A stretch of DNA of 64,000 bases from Sclerurus mexicanus (lineage: Eukaryota; Chordata; Aves; Passeriformes; Furnariidae), in NCBI GenBank assembly GCA_013396755.1, contig VWZF01004021.1, positions 798,532-862,531 on the forward strand, given 5' to 3'. Below are positions 33,741-45,975 of this stretch, piece after piece (position 1 is the first letter of the stretch; the number at the start of each line of letters is the position of its first letter). Made by a program: the position numbers and the translations under genes. Under the pieces are notes generated by a model, which saw only the letters and a program-made list of their open reading frames with translations, was not told the origin of the DNA and made no database searches.

Positions 33741-35118
33741 TGCTCCTGTCTGAGAGTCCAACAACAGCACCCAGCCAGGAACCCCAATCCAGCTGCAACG
33801 AGATTAAATCGATGGCTCTGGGGATAAGGCAACTGCAACAACGGCAAGAGAGCACGGGAAAGTATTAAACTGAATTATTTACACAATCAAATAATGAATG
33901 AAAGCAGAGCACTGAGCTTTCCACACGGCCAGCAGTTTAACTTCCAGACAAAGGTGGGAACCTCTTCCTAAGCCCCATTTATTTGTTTTTAACGAGCAAG
34001 GACAAGTATATGACCCTCTGTAATAAGAACCATTTTTTCCATTGGCCTTAAAAGCAGCCCATGACCTTTAGCTCCCATCAAACAGAGGTGCTGGTTTGTG
34101 TGCTGAGCAAAAAAAGCCACTTTGGAGCTGAAGGTAACTTATGGGTCCCATCCTGCCTGCTGGCCCCAGAATCACCCTCCTGGGCCTCCTCCTCTGCTGC
34201 AGCACATTATTTCTGTTAGGCAAAAGTCCCAAGCGCTTGTCCTCTCCCACATGAAAAGTTGTGCGTTACCTTGGGCCAGCAGTGATGTTAAAAGACCTCA
34301 GCTTACAAGCCAGCACCAAGCAAAGGTACAGAGCAATTCCAGGGCACAAGGGTGTAAACCAAATCATCTCGCCCTAAATTTAATGGAGAATCTGGTCCTG
34401 GCAGAGCTGCTGCCATCACCAAAGTCCACTCCAGACCCTCTTTCAAGGGGATACAAAAATTCACCACCGCCAAGGGGATGTTCAGGCTGATTTGGGCAGG
34501 GGGGCAAAGCAACATCCCCTTGCTCAGCCCAGGGTCTGTGAGGAAGGTTGAAGTAACCTCAGAGCTGAAACTGCAACAGGTTTGCTGCAGAGGGGGAGAG
34601 TCTCTCCACCAGACACTCAGCGTGACCCAAACACCAAATTTAAAAACACAAACATGACAAAACTGGGCTGATGGAACAAGGAATCTGAAGTTAAGCTCTT
34701 AAATCCGTAATTCAGCTCATAAATAGTTGATTTCAAGACTGCTGAGTATCCAATTAACAGGAGCAAGCTGGAGCTTAGCAATGAGAAGATCAGGTATTCT
34801 ATTTAAAAACCTGGCTGCAGGTTTAGGAGACAGATTTTGACTTCCATTTTTGAAAAATATTGACCGAGAAGACTTTCATGTCATGCTCTACTTACACAGG
34901 ACTATTCCTAAAATAAATGCCAAAATTCAAGGTTCTAAACTTTGTACTCCAGTCCTGAGCTAAACACACCTCTGGACATGAGAGAGAGATGGAGCAGCAA
35001 CTGAGGTGGTTGCAGTTTCATGGAATATGGGCCACCTTGCCCTGGGCTCTGATGGTGCCAACAGCAGCTGTGGCCCTCAGGTGGCATTATCCCCTCTGCA
35101 ATCTCCCCCAAACACATG
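33741..35118. other. Unique non-coding sequence
   Basis: No gene supported. The 122-codon frame at 34122-34490 shows no domain. Composition is mixed. The sequence immediately before 35119 may be an eroded part of the next CR1 but is not recognisable. Confidence 0.57.
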
Positions 35119-35236
35119 TTGTCCAAGGGCAGGCTGCTTGGGGCTTGGGGCAGCCCGGTCTGGTGGAGGGTGTCTGTGGCACACGGGTTGGAACTGCGTG
35201 ATTTTCAGGTCCCTTCCAATTCAAACCATTCCATGA
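35119..35236 (+). mobile_element. CR1 LINE fragment, 3' end, diverged
   Basis: Sense CR1 3' fragment with diverged blocks: 'gtccaagggcaggctgcttg', 'gggcttggggcagcccggtc', 'tggtggagggtgtctgtggc', and the terminal 'ttcaggtcccttccaattca' then 'aaccattccatga'. The terminal 'ccattccatga' is a worn form of the normal ccattctatga end. Confidence 0.87.
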
Positions 35237-35459
35237 AGGCAGTTGCTCATTAGCCTTCCCTTTTTTCGGATATGCAGAGAAACAATTTTTAATAGAAGGT
35301 AGTTACAAAGAAGAAAATCACTCAGCTCTCTGGGATGTGGGCAAAGCCAGCTTCCAAGCACACACCTGGTAAATCAAGTGTGAGTTCAAGCATCTGAGTG
35401 GATAAAACCCCAGGAAAATGCATGAAATGAAAATGCTGACAAACCTCTTGCTCCAGCAG
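35237..35459. other. Unique non-coding spacer
   Basis: No gene, RNA or repeat recognised between the CR1 copy and the following AT-rich block. Confidence 0.55.
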
Positions 35460-35780
35460 TATGAATGGGCTTGCTATAATGATAGAAAACTATTGATTGC
35501 CAACCACTGTCTGCTTCAATTGATCAGGTCCTGCAAATCTCAGATAACATTCGTGTCATTAGAAGCCACTATTGTGCTCTGGTGGCTCTGACTGATTGCT
35601 GTGCTATCACAGCTTTGATCGGCTGATAGAACAAGTGTTGGGGAGCTTGGCTATTGATTTGTAGATAAAAATGTTCCAGTACCTTGAGACCTGTCAGTGA
35701 AATTCCTTGGATGCAAAATAGCATTGTACCGTAATGGTAGGTCATTTGCTAATTAAGTTAATTTGCAAAGAACTTTTCTG
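35460..35780. promoter_or_regulatory. Candidate conserved non-coding element with paired ONECUT-like sites
   Basis: Unique block without repeats. The 9-mer CTATTGATT occurs twice (35490-35498 and 35651-35659); its reverse complement AATCAATAG contains ATCAATA, the ONECUT/HNF6 core. TAATTA lies at 35750-35755 in 'ttgctaattaagttaatttg', and several TGATT/TGATC cores lie between. Stop codons interrupt all frames. A developmental enhancer is the best guess; cross-species conservation would decide. Confidence 0.4.
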
Positions 35781-36032
35781 GGGGAAGAGCTGTTGCACAC
35801 ACCTACTAGGCAGGTGGCAAAACCTGCTGAAGAACCAGGGCAACATGTTCCACCTGAGCTAACAGCTCCTGGAACAGCCCTGCAGATTTCAAATTTTAAG
35901 GTTCAATTAATTCTTAGGTGATCACTGTACAAAAATCACTATAAAATTTGGACTGATGATGCAGGTGTTTCTCCAGAAGGAACATCCAGCAGTAAGGTCA
36001 GACCTCTGTGGCTTCCAGAAAACAACTGTACA

Positions 36033-36278
36033 GTGCTGGGTTGGAAGGGACTTTAAAGATCATCCAGTTCCACCCCCTGCCATGGACAGGGACACCTCCC
36101 ACCAGCCCAGGTTGCTCCAAGCCCCATCCAGCCTGACCTTGGACACTCCCAGGGATCCAGGGGCAGCCACAGCTTCTCTGGGTACCCTGTGCCAGGGCCT
36201 GCCCACCCTCACTGGGAAGGATTTCATCCTAATATCTGACTTAATCTTCCTTTCAAGCCCTTCCTGTGCCTGACCCCT
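36033..36278 (-). mobile_element. CR1 LINE fragment, antisense
   Basis: Long, well preserved antisense CR1 3' fragment: 'gggttggaagggactttaaa', 'gatcatccagttccaccccc', 'ccatggacagggacacctcc', 'ggttgctccaagccccatcc', 'cagccacagcttctctgggt', 'accctgtgccagggcctgcc' and 'ggatttcatcctaatatctg'. The octamer tail before 36033 is not preserved. Frames across it are LINE shadows. Confidence 0.95.
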
Positions 36279-38123
36279 TGTGGGAGCTCAGTGTTGATCA
36301 CTAGTTATTGCACCAGAAGTGCTATCCAATCTACATCCCAAAGCCCATAAATCCAATCCCTTTCTCATTCGGGTTCCATTGGATGTACTTAACCCCATTC
36401 TCCTCTGTGGATCACCCGACAGCCTTCGTCTAATTACACTGCTCGTTCCTCTCTAGCACTTGAGGATGAGGAAATTTGGTCTTATTAGTAGGTAACATTT
36501 TAATTTGGCTTCTCATAGGGTGATTGGCACACTGGAATGACAGCAGTGCCTGGGATCTGCTCAATCCAGATGTTGTTCAACACGGTGCAAGGTCAGCTCC
36601 TGGGAGGGAAGTCTCCCAACAGAAGCCTCGAGTCAGAACTGCAGAGCCAAGTGTCCTATTTTTCATTACCTTGCAGTTACAACACAAAATGGGTTTATTT
36701 TTCTTTTCCAATGATAAACTTTGAATAGCAGCTGTGGATTACACCCTTCTTTAGAAAAATCTCTTTTCTTTTTTGTTTTTAACCTCTTTATGTACTATTC
36801 CAGTGCTCCAGATTTCTAAAATTCACATTCACGGACCAAAAACCCAAAAATACCCCAACTCACCACATTAACAAACCTGGATATCCAAGAAGACTTTACC
36901 TAATACCTTAAACCAACCCAAAGGTAATCTTTTTCTTTCTGTAGCAGCCAAACTAAAATACCCAATAAACAAGTTTCTAAAGCACAAAAACATAGTTCAA
37001 CATCATCATTGCACTGGAGGATTTGAGGCTTTAAAAGAGGAGCTGGCACGTTCAGGTGACCTTTGTCAGGGTGCCAAAAACGTCTTTTTGGAGAAATATA
37101 CTTTTATGTTACAACGGGGGTTTCTTTGTGTGACAAATGCACTTTCTATACAATGAGATGTAAGAGCAGAGCACAGAGAGGAGGTCAAAGTGAAGGACTC
37201 CTGGTGACCCGAGGAAGGGCTCTCCAGAAGGAGCCGTGTGTGGGGGTTCTCCTGTCCCTGGCTTGGCTGCCCCTCTCCCAGTGCACATCACAGGAACTAT
37301 TTTTAAGCCGTGCATGCCAAAGCTGGTGGCCTTTGCCTGAACTGAAGGCAAAGCATTGAAGAGCAGTGATGAAGCTTGGCTTCATTAACGGCTGAGAGCA
37401 TCTCTCTGGCCTGCCTTGAGCTATTTCTTCTTAGAGCAGAACCATCTCCCATTGGCCCACTTCAGCAAGAGGAAATTTGGGTCATGCAGAGCAGCTCTTG
37501 CTACTCCACTGAAATTCATAATAAAGACAGCAAAACTGTGCTTTGCTGTAGACAAACTGCTTTTTGCTTTACCAGCTTGTGGCAGCTCCTGAGCACAGGT
37601 TTGTTTAGAGAAAACACAATCTGGCCAGGGTGTGCATTAATTCCTGAATTTGTCATTAGAACACATGGAAACTTCTGACATTTCTAAGCAAATATGTCAC
37701 ACAAAACCACTCCTCAGTGACATGTAATTCACAGAGAAGATGAGGTTTGACAACACCTTTGTACAGACTGTAAAGCTTCACAAGGAGCACTCTCAGTTTC
37801 CAATTATTTTATAGTACTGTCCTGACCTTTTTCCTTTTTTTACATGATCCCGTTTGCTTTGTCCATTGCTGCTCTTAGAAGGCTGGCAGGGATTGATGCT
37901 GTCGTGACCAGGTGAGCCCTGGCAGCTGGGGCTGAGGTGCTGCTCTGGCTTTGGGTCAGTCACAGCCAGTGGCTCCTGGTTACAGGACAGCAACACCTCT
38001 GGGGTTGGTGGTCCTGACCCTCCTCTCGGGGTGATGGGAGCGGGACAGGGCTCTCCCTGCACAGCTGACACCGCCCGCTTGTAGAACGAGCAGTAATTGG
38101 AGAATGAGGTTCTGCCATTTAAT
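36279..38123. other. Unique non-coding sequence
   Basis: No gene supported. Open frames are 100 codons or fewer. A/C-rich sequence occurs near 36820-36930 and a GC-richer stretch at 37860-38070. No transposon recognised until 38124. Confidence 0.57.
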
Positions 38124-38445
38124 GACCACAGAACTGTTTAGGTTGGAAAAGCCCTCTGAGCTCATCCAGTCCAGCTGTTAACCCAGCACTGCCACAGCCA
38201 CCACTGACCCGTGTCCCCAAGTGCCACATCTACACACCTTTTCAATCCCTCCAGAGATGGTGACTCAGCCACTGCCCTGGGCAGCCTCTTCTGCTGCTTG
38301 ATGACCCTTTCCATGAAGAAATTGTTCCCAATATCCAACCTAAACCTCCCATGGCACAACTTGAGGCCATTTCCTCTTGTCCTATCACCCGTGATCCCCA
38401 TTCTCTTCCTCATCCTCTGCTCTCCTCCTCTCCAGCCTGGCAACA
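38124..38445 (-). mobile_element. CR1 LINE fragment, antisense, second subfamily
   Basis: About 320 bp of antisense CR1 from a different subfamily than most copies here: 'agaactgtttaggttggaaa', 'gagctcatccagtccagctg', 'ttaacccagcactgccacag', 'gtgccacatctacacacctt', 'tttcaatccctccagagatg', 'gactcagccactgccctggg', 'caacctaaacctcccatggc', 'acaacttgaggccatttcct' and 'cttgtcctatcaccc'. It is the longest CR1 copy in the window. Confidence 0.95.
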
Positions 38446-38741
38446 TTTAATCTTTTATTAAAGCTTAATAATATTTGTGTCTATTTTTATCTTTCTTTGA
38501 GGTGAATTACTTCAGTTTCACTTATTCCCCTCCTCTGGGGAGCAGCTGTGCCATAAACAGGTGACTTTTGGACTCTTGCTTTGTAAAAGTGTTCTCAGGA
38601 TCCCAAAGGACGTTTTGGATGGTAAAACAAAAGCGATGCTTCAAAAAGCAAAGCCTTCAAGTATAGGAGGCCTCACCATTCATTATTTCAAAGTCTTGAA
38701 CCATTTAAAGCAAAAGGAGCATTTAATTCAAAGACCCTATG
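38446..38741. other. Unique non-coding spacer
   Basis: No gene recognised. AT-rich just after the CR1 (38446-38510), then mixed sequence up to the hairpin. Confidence 0.55.
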
Positions 38742-38812
38742 GGGCTTTTTTTTTTTTTAAATATTGCTAAAGTGGTCTGCTACCTTTAGCAATAAAAAAA
38801 AAAAAAAAGCCC
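38742..38812. repeat. Near-perfect 70-bp inverted repeat (hairpin)
   Basis: The left arm reads GGGC, thirteen T, AAATATTGCTAAAG (38742-38772). The right arm reads CTTTAGCAAT, fifteen A, GCCC (38784-38812). The inner 10 bp (ATTGCTAAAG with CTTTAGCAAT) and the outer 4 bp (GGGC with GCCC) pair exactly; only the T/A runs and a small AAAT insertion differ. The loop is 11 bases. Possible origins are a template-switch event, a small terminal-inverted-repeat element or a structured RNA. There is no evidence of transcription. Confidence 0.85.
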
Positions 38813-41800
38813 AGAATATAAAAGCAGTTTAAAAACACTATTCTGTTAAAAAAATCCACAAAAATAGCCTTACCTGTGGGTTCCTGCTTTTACTGTAAAA
38901 AAGAGACATTTCCCTGCAGGTACCCCCCATCTCTTCTCTTACACGACCTTTGCAAAAGTTTAAAACAAATTACAAGGAATTGACAGCTAAAGAATACCTC
39001 TCTGCCTCTCTGAAGTTAAGAATATTGACTGAAACTAAAGGGTATGTTCTTTTCCCATCCTTTCTGAGAAATCAGGGGGAAAAAAAAAATTTAAAAAAAA
39101 AAATCAGCTGTTGTGCTTCTGACAAATGCTTGTGCTGAATTTTGTCCTAGAGTGAGTCTGGAAGGAATGTTCCCCAGCACACAGAAACCTCAAGGGAAGG
39201 TGTCATTATTGCCTTAATTTAGGCAGGTGCTTAAACTTTGCAATCTAAGCTCAAATGATGGATTATATACACTTTGCTGGCTGACCAGGACCTCACTGGT
39301 CAGAAGGATTATGTCTTAATTCCTGTAAGTTACAGGATGTATCAAGCACCACGAGCTACAAAACCCTTGTGAGAGATGGACACGAACAGATGGGGGGATG
39401 CTCTGCCTTCAGGTTTCATTTCCTTCAAAGCAGTACAGCCCTATCCATTCACTGAACCAGGTGAAACACCCTGGACTTTTTCCCAAAAAAGGTGAGACTC
39501 ATGTCCCAGGACTGCTGCAAAAAGAGCAGATCACGAAAGCGTTTCTGGCAAAACCCTCTGCACTTCCCGGCTGCGTTTGTAGGGGAAGTTATGTACAAAG
39601 AAACAGAAAAGCTTTGCTAATTATTTCCAGTTAGTTGGGATTCAGGCACAGTCCCCGTAAGAAGTCCTTTTCCATAAAGCCCTCTGAGTTTAACCTGGCA
39701 TGCTCTGTGATATTCCAGCTGTCAAACTAGATCACCTCAGCTTTTTCTTCTTTACTCCTGACCTGAGTTTCTCTAAGAGCACCGCTTTAAATGAGGCCCC
39801 AGGAGAAACATGACAGTAAATTCTCCGTTTCATGATGGTTATAGAAGTTGCCATTGTTTTCCCATCATTGTGGTGGTGTCTGAGGCATTGGAGGAGAGGA
39901 ATCATTCATTAGCTCTCTTGTTGTCTGCTTTGTGCTCAGGAAGGGAAACACAGGTGTGACTTTATTGACACCCTTGACAAGTAGCATGATGTTTTTCTTC
40001 TGCAAGAATTAATTTATCCTGTTAGATAAGGCATCATCACACATTTGGAGTCTGACTCCATGCCCAGGTGCACCCATTTTGTACCAGGGAGAGATCGCTT
40101 CCCTGTGTCACACAGGAGAGAAGGGATGCTCAGGATTTCTTTCCTGGATGATATTCTTCTATATAATAATTCTGTGGACATGCCATTAGCTCGTGTCACG
40201 GAGGAGGAAAATGAGGGAGGAAGAAGCTTTTGTTCCATAATGCTGTATTTCAGTCATTTAGTCTTATTGGTTTTGTGCAGTTAGGAATGAAAGATATAAC
40301 TTCAGGCTTGCTATTGCTCAGGATATATATGTACCAAGGCAGAAATGAGAGCAGAAAACCCACAAATCTGCAGTAATGGGAGCAGGATCTACGTATCTAA
40401 GGCTCCTAAATATGCAGACAAGCACTCAGATAGGCCCAGGATTAATTCCAAATTTTTGTCTGTCTCTTTGACCCAGACAGAACATTATTAAATGCAAATC
40501 TCTCCCTCCCCCTCTTTCCCTATCCATTATTCTCAGGTCTAGGATTTTCCATGCAAAGAATTACATGTCCTTATAGAGCTCCTTTTCACCGTAATTCTCC
40601 ACTCTACCAAAGGCCTATGATAGTCACTCGCTGAGTTTTGTGTTAACACACAGAGACACCTCAATGTGCTTTATGGAGTCTGGCACAAAGAGGAGGAAAA
40701 GCTTGGATTCAGCAGCAGGAATCCAGCCCCACCCCAGGCTGGTGGGGACCGAGCTTTGTCAAAGTCGTTTTAGCCATTTCTTCTGGGTAATGCCCAAGAC
40801 TCGCCCACCCTGCCTGCAAAGCCACGACTTGGGGGTAGTTTCACCCCGTGTGCAGCCTCCTCATCCCCCTGGGACACTCAGCCACTGGCTGTGTAAGTGT
40901 TCCAGTCAAGCATAACACACGAGCATGGCATTGTGCATCAATAAAACCCCCACTGAAGATCCAGCACCCCAGCAAGAGACTGTTTGCAGAACTGATATAA
41001 ATAATAACTGTGCCCAAAGCGCTCTTTGCTTGACATTAACTGTGGCTACAGTAGGAGCTTGTCATGACTGAACAACAAGAATGTGTCTTTTAGCCTAAAA
41101 ATACACAGCAAACAGACTCCAGCAAGAGCACTTCAGTTTTACCACAAATAAACTTGTGTTAGTCAAGACACTGCAAGGAATGCATCCAGCCTTCAGGGGG
41201 ATGTTTGTGTTGGCATCACTCAAACGTGGGATTTTAAATGACACATTTGTTAGTAAAATGAGAAATGTACCTTTTTTAGCAGCACAGATAAACTCCTGAT
41301 TATTCCAGCTATTTTGGCACGGCTCTCCAGCGCACACAGAAAATCCTACAGCCAGAATTTCCACATATCACAGGGTTTTGTACCAGCAGAGAAATGTCTT
41401 AAAAGACTTTGGATGCTAAGGCAAGATTCAGAACCCCGCAGCCAGCAGGCAACATAATGTTTTGTCAGTAATAAAGCACACAATGCTGCTTTTGATGCAA
41501 TACTCTTCCCAGTGGTTTTCTCCACTAGTATTTTGGGCATTGGGAATTGCCTTGTGCAAAGATATCATACCAGGTATAGCCAAATAAAATATCTTCCTTA
41601 TTTCTGAGGAGAGAAAGTGGCTTTGATCCCTTAAGCTGACCAGCCCCATGAGTATAATAAACCCACCAGCATAAAGAAGCCATGCAAGGTGCTCTCCCTG
41701 CAGCCTGGGAATGAGGTGTGAGTCAGGTGAAGGTTTCTGCCTTAATAAACTGAAGAGAATTTAAATTTTGAAAGGGTCAGTGGTACTTTACATTAGTTCC

Positions 41801-41879
41801 TCCACTTTACTTTCTGAGATCACGATTTCATTGCAGCGTTGACCACTGATTGAAAACAATTTGAACAACATGGGGGTGG
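38813..41879. other. Unique non-coding sequence
   Basis: No gene supported in about 3 kb; frames stay under 95 codons. An A run split by TTT lies at 39080-39103. An octamer ATGCAAAT is at 40492-40499. No CR1 copy recognised. Confidence 0.58.
39080..39103. repeat. A-rich run
   Basis: About ten A, TTT, then about eleven A. Simple low-complexity sequence. Confidence 0.85.
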
Positions 41880-42240
41880 GAGAGCTCCATGCCAGGGAAA
41901 GTAATAGCTTTGCCTTGTCATTATGGGAGAGCATTTATAGTCAAAGACAATGGCACTAATAGATTCATTCATTCATTCAGAAACAACCCCAGACCTTTCA
42001 AGCATGCAATTAAAATCTCTGTCACTTTATATGGAGCAAAGAACTAATGCTTTACTGTCTAGTCACCAAGGTGGAACACAGTTTATTTGACTGATTACAG
42101 CACTGAAATCTACAAAACAATCAGGATTCATGAATGTTTTTGTGGTTATTGAACAGTTATCCGAATTAAATTACTTTGCAAACAGTGACAAAGTCATCCA
42201 AATAATAAGTGAAGGTACTTATTACTTGATCAAGAGTAAG
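41880..42240. promoter_or_regulatory. Candidate conserved non-coding element
   Basis: AT-rich unique block with a SOX-type ACAATGG core within 'tcaaagacaatggcac' (41941-41956), TAAT/ATTA cores, and a perfect 10-bp palindrome ATTCATGAAT at 42126-42135. A short (ATTC)4 run is embedded at 41963-41979. No open frame or transposon. The call rests on motif density and composition. Confidence 0.35.
41963..41979. repeat. Short (ATTC)4 microsatellite
   Basis: Four consecutive ATTC units. Too short to be a polymorphic marker with any certainty. Confidence 0.8.
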
Positions 42241-44309
42241 AGAAAAAAAAAGTCAGAAACATGAGACTGAAAGGACTGTCCTGGGTCACTTTCTCCCCTG
42301 AGAGGCCAAAATTGCTTCGCTCGGGACAAACATCATCTTAAATGACTTTTCTCTCCAGCCTTGCCCTTTCCTCAAGGGCTTCCCAGGACCATGCTGCTCC
42401 CAGCTGTTGGTAATGTACAGCCCATCTACTCTCCTTTGGTCTCACCAGGTACCACCTTTTGGGTTTAGAAGTTCTTCCCTCTCCTTTGCTGTCCATCCAT
42501 ACAGGGCAGCCCTCAAAGCTCTCATTTTGCTGGGCCAAATAAGCTCAGCTTTATGTCCCAGTTTCATCCTGTATGGTACTTCCTCACACATAATTATCAA
42601 ACTCTCCACACTTGGCTTTACGTTTTTTGCAGCTCGAATCCATCTATTTTGATTCTAAGGGATCGGTGCTGTATCCAGACATTAACGCCTCTGGATATAT
42701 GGAGGAAACACTTCAGCTGTTTAATCTTACAGTACATTGGGTTTTTATACAGCCATACTGTTTTAGTGCTTCATAATCACCCTGTGAGCAAACACCAGGC
42801 CAGACTTTCTCCTCATTAGACATTTCTAGCTGATGAGTTTTTGCCTTATACTATCAGTCCGTGCTGCAAGTCTCTAAGCCCATAATCAATCTCCCTTTTC
42901 CTTCCAAGTCTCCTGCACCTCCAAAGAAAAAGCAGCACATCTACAGTGCTTTGCCTACAATGGGGTTTCATAGAGGGGAGGGTTGCCAGTGGCAGGTTTT
43001 CCCCCTCTGGACAGAGGGGCTCCGAGCCCCTCTCATGAGCTGCTCACTCCAACAGTGACCTGCTCACGTTTGCCTTCCTGAAGAAAATATTAGCCAGGGA
43101 TTTCACCTTTCTTTATTATTCCTTTTCATTTCAATGGAGTTATTTGTGCCTCTTAGTTCAGGATCATTTCTCCAACAAATCTACAAATGCAGGTGTAGAA
43201 AAGCATTTGTTCCTGTGGGTTCAAGGGATGTTGGATAAGAAATTTGTGAGCTATTACATCAAGGAGTAATCAGGCTCCAATAGGAATTACCCCTAGATGT
43301 TCCTCTGACATTATCCACCAAGGTGTCTCCCCATCATGGCATCATTATAACAGTCACAATTAACAGCCTTATTCCCATTTCCAAGATGCTTTTAGGAAAT
43401 GCCTTTGAAGACATTTTTTTTCACCGTGCCGATAAAACAGCCAGTTATCAATACAGACTGTGCAAATGAATATTTGCCATCGAATGGGCCAAATTTCTTC
43501 CAGGGACTTTAAGGTGCTCAGTGATGCAAATATGTATTTTGAATAACCCACACACATAAACTGATTAGATGCTTGAGCCTCGTTAAAGTCAACAGGAATT
43601 AAAAGCCTTAGCAACACACTTGTGTACTTTGGAAGGCTCACCAACCTAAAACCCCAAACAAACAAAAAAATCCTTGTAAATCTAATTTGAAACACAGTTT
43701 GGTACATGAAAATTTGGAGAGAGCAGGAGGGGGGAAGGGGAAAAGAGAGAATTTAAAGGCTTTTTAGTGTGACTCTCATTGATTAATCTGCAAACTATCG
43801 TGGATTTACTTGCTATTTGTAGCCTTGTCTCCTGTCCTCCCCAAAGCATTTTGTCATCCTTGGGAAGGACACACAGAACTGCTGCTGGTGAAGGGGCTGC
43901 TGTGCTTGGATTTCACTAAATCTTCACCTCTAGCCACACAAACCAAGCCATTCCCACGTACACTTCTAAGTTCTCACTACTCCTTCCCTGCACACCTCCT
44001 TTATGGGATGCTGTGGTGGAACAGTGAGACTTTGGGGTGATTTGGACATGACACAGTGTTTAAGGAGTGGTGGTTCAGCAGCACCAGAGAGATATTGGAT
44101 GGTGACTCGTGATTATTCTAGTGCTTGTCAGAATTTGCTCTGCATAAGCTGAATATCCTTAAAAGTTTTGGACTGAAGAGGGTGAAATAACTAAATTATT
44201 AATATAAATTAATTACAAGTGCTGCATCTCCTTTAGGTTTCCATCCACTAATGGATGAAGGAGGGATGAACCTCCTCCTCATGGTAGGGTTGGTGATGTT
44301 TTTTGCGGT
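42241..44309. other. Unique non-coding sequence
   Basis: No gene supported. The 112-codon minus-strand frame at 43369-43707 has no domain. Sequence is AT-leaning with no recognisable repeats. Confidence 0.57.
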
Positions 44310-44372
44310 CCTGCAAGGAGCAGGAAGTTGGACTTGGTGACCCTTATGCGTCCCTTCCAACTTGAGATAGTC
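44310..44372 (+). mobile_element. CR1 LINE fragment, very short
   Basis: Sense CR1 3' tip: 'tgcaaggagcaggaagttgg', 'acttggtgacccttatgcgt', 'cccttccaacttgagatagt', 'cta'. This matches the CR1 form 'gagcagggggttggactaga...cccttccaacct...tcta'. It may extend upstream to about 44270 but that part is too diverged to claim. Confidence 0.8.
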
Positions 44373-45862
44373 TAACTGAAGCCACCCCAGAGAACACCAC
44401 AGCCCATGGAGGAACGTCTCAGGTCTGTCACCATCACCCACTGCTGGCTCCGTCTTCCACCAGCCCCTCCCTCTGCCCTGCTCATAATCCAGTGCCAAGC
44501 ACAAAACAGGGGCTCAAACTCAACTCTGATGAGTGCAATGTGACAAAGGAATTCTGGTCACGGCCCAGGTCATATGAACGCCCAGCTACTGCAGAGGAGT
44601 CAAGCAAGCAGAAGATGAACAGCCACATCCATGCCCACAGGCACACAGAGACATTTTACACCGAGTTCAGCACTTCGGAACATACGTGAGACTTCCTGAA
44701 TTAAACACAAGGAGCGCAGCACTGCTGACAGCTTCTCTCACATAGTGAGAGTGAGTTTACTGGGTTCAATTCAGGCAAAGGCTTTTAAATGCATGCATTT
44801 GCTCAAGCAGCAGAAAAGGACCAGAGGAACAAACCATGCCTTGATCTGCTCCTGCAGTAGTGCAGAAAGCCAACATTTAGCCTGAAAAGTACAGCTTTTA
44901 GTCAACAGAAAAACACACAAACCAGGAGGCTCCAGGTTAGCAGATAGGGATCTCTTTTTCAAGGTAGAAAGGGAAGGCTCAAGGGGAAGACAGTAATTTT
45001 GGCAGCAAAAAGTAGATTTTTTTGCTTATGTTTGTGTGACTGTGGTGGTGTGTGAATCCTCAGGTGCGTGAGTTGAACATACACGTGGGGACACCAGTCT
45101 CTCTACATTTCCAATTTGATTAGTGGATGCAGAAATTTCAGCAAGACACACCTCTGCAAATTGAACAGATGCATGTTAAACAAAGGCAGTTCAAATACTG
45201 GTTTGAAATAACTCTCTTCTTTTTCTTATCAGAAAAGCAAACAATAGTACATGATACCAAAGGGGAGCAAGAGCTCGGGCAGCAGACCACACAATCTGCT
45301 TGAGATGCTGGCAAGTTCATAAACTGTAAGATTTCTGGAAAGTCTTAATTTACAAAACACAGGGACCCCTGGCTGTTCCAGCAACCAGTCTGACTCTGCC
45401 ACCAAGCATTTAGCCAGCTGAGCAAAGAGAGAGAGTGATTTTGACTTCTCCTTTTAAACAAGCCTGTCCAACATACCTTCTGTAACACATTTTAGAGCTA
45501 TATATGAGTCTCAGAAAACCTGTGTCGATCTTGGCTCCTGCCTAAAGTCTCCAACACCTCAGCCCAGTTCATATCTCCCACAGCACCAAATGAATTGGGG
45601 TGTCACATCCTCTCACATATGAGCATCAATACTAAAAACCTGCCTTCCACCCACCAGACACCAACAAGTATTGCCAGTGTGACATCAGATCACCACATTG
45701 TCCAGGGCAAACCACAGGTAAAACATCCTGCCACGTGCAGGACTGTTGCTGTTTTGTTCCATGACACAGGACAGAAGATGAGCACAACTCATCTAGCAAA
45801 AGATGGAAAAGGGCAACAACACGTTAACAACCACACCTGCTCCCTGATGTGAAAGCAAACCT
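44373..45862. other. Unique non-coding sequence
   Basis: No gene, RNA or transposon recognised. Open frames are shorter than 90 codons except for a 101-codon frame over the CR1 tip. Composition is ordinary. Confidence 0.58.
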
Positions 45863-45975
45863 TGCCTGTCCCTGCAGCATTTATGAGTGCACTTAAACAT
45901 ATGGATCAGGGACTTTTGGCAGCAGCTGAAATGCCTGTTAGGATCACTGCATCATTTATGAGTGCAACTGAGAAT
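45863..45975 (+). repeat. Imperfect tandem duplication, 75-bp period
   Basis: CATTTATGAGTGCA occurs exactly twice, at 45878-45891 and 45953-45966. Each copy is preceded by TGCCTGT and CTGCA at similar distances and followed by AC(T) and an AT-rich run. The copies have otherwise diverged, so this is an old segmental tandem duplication rather than a satellite. Confidence 0.7.

Noticed and set aside
1260..40499. Exact POU octamers at 1260, 19079, 25295 and 40492
   Set aside because: About two are expected by chance in 64 kb on both strands, so four is not a meaningful cluster. Only the 25295 site is kept, because of its unusual context.
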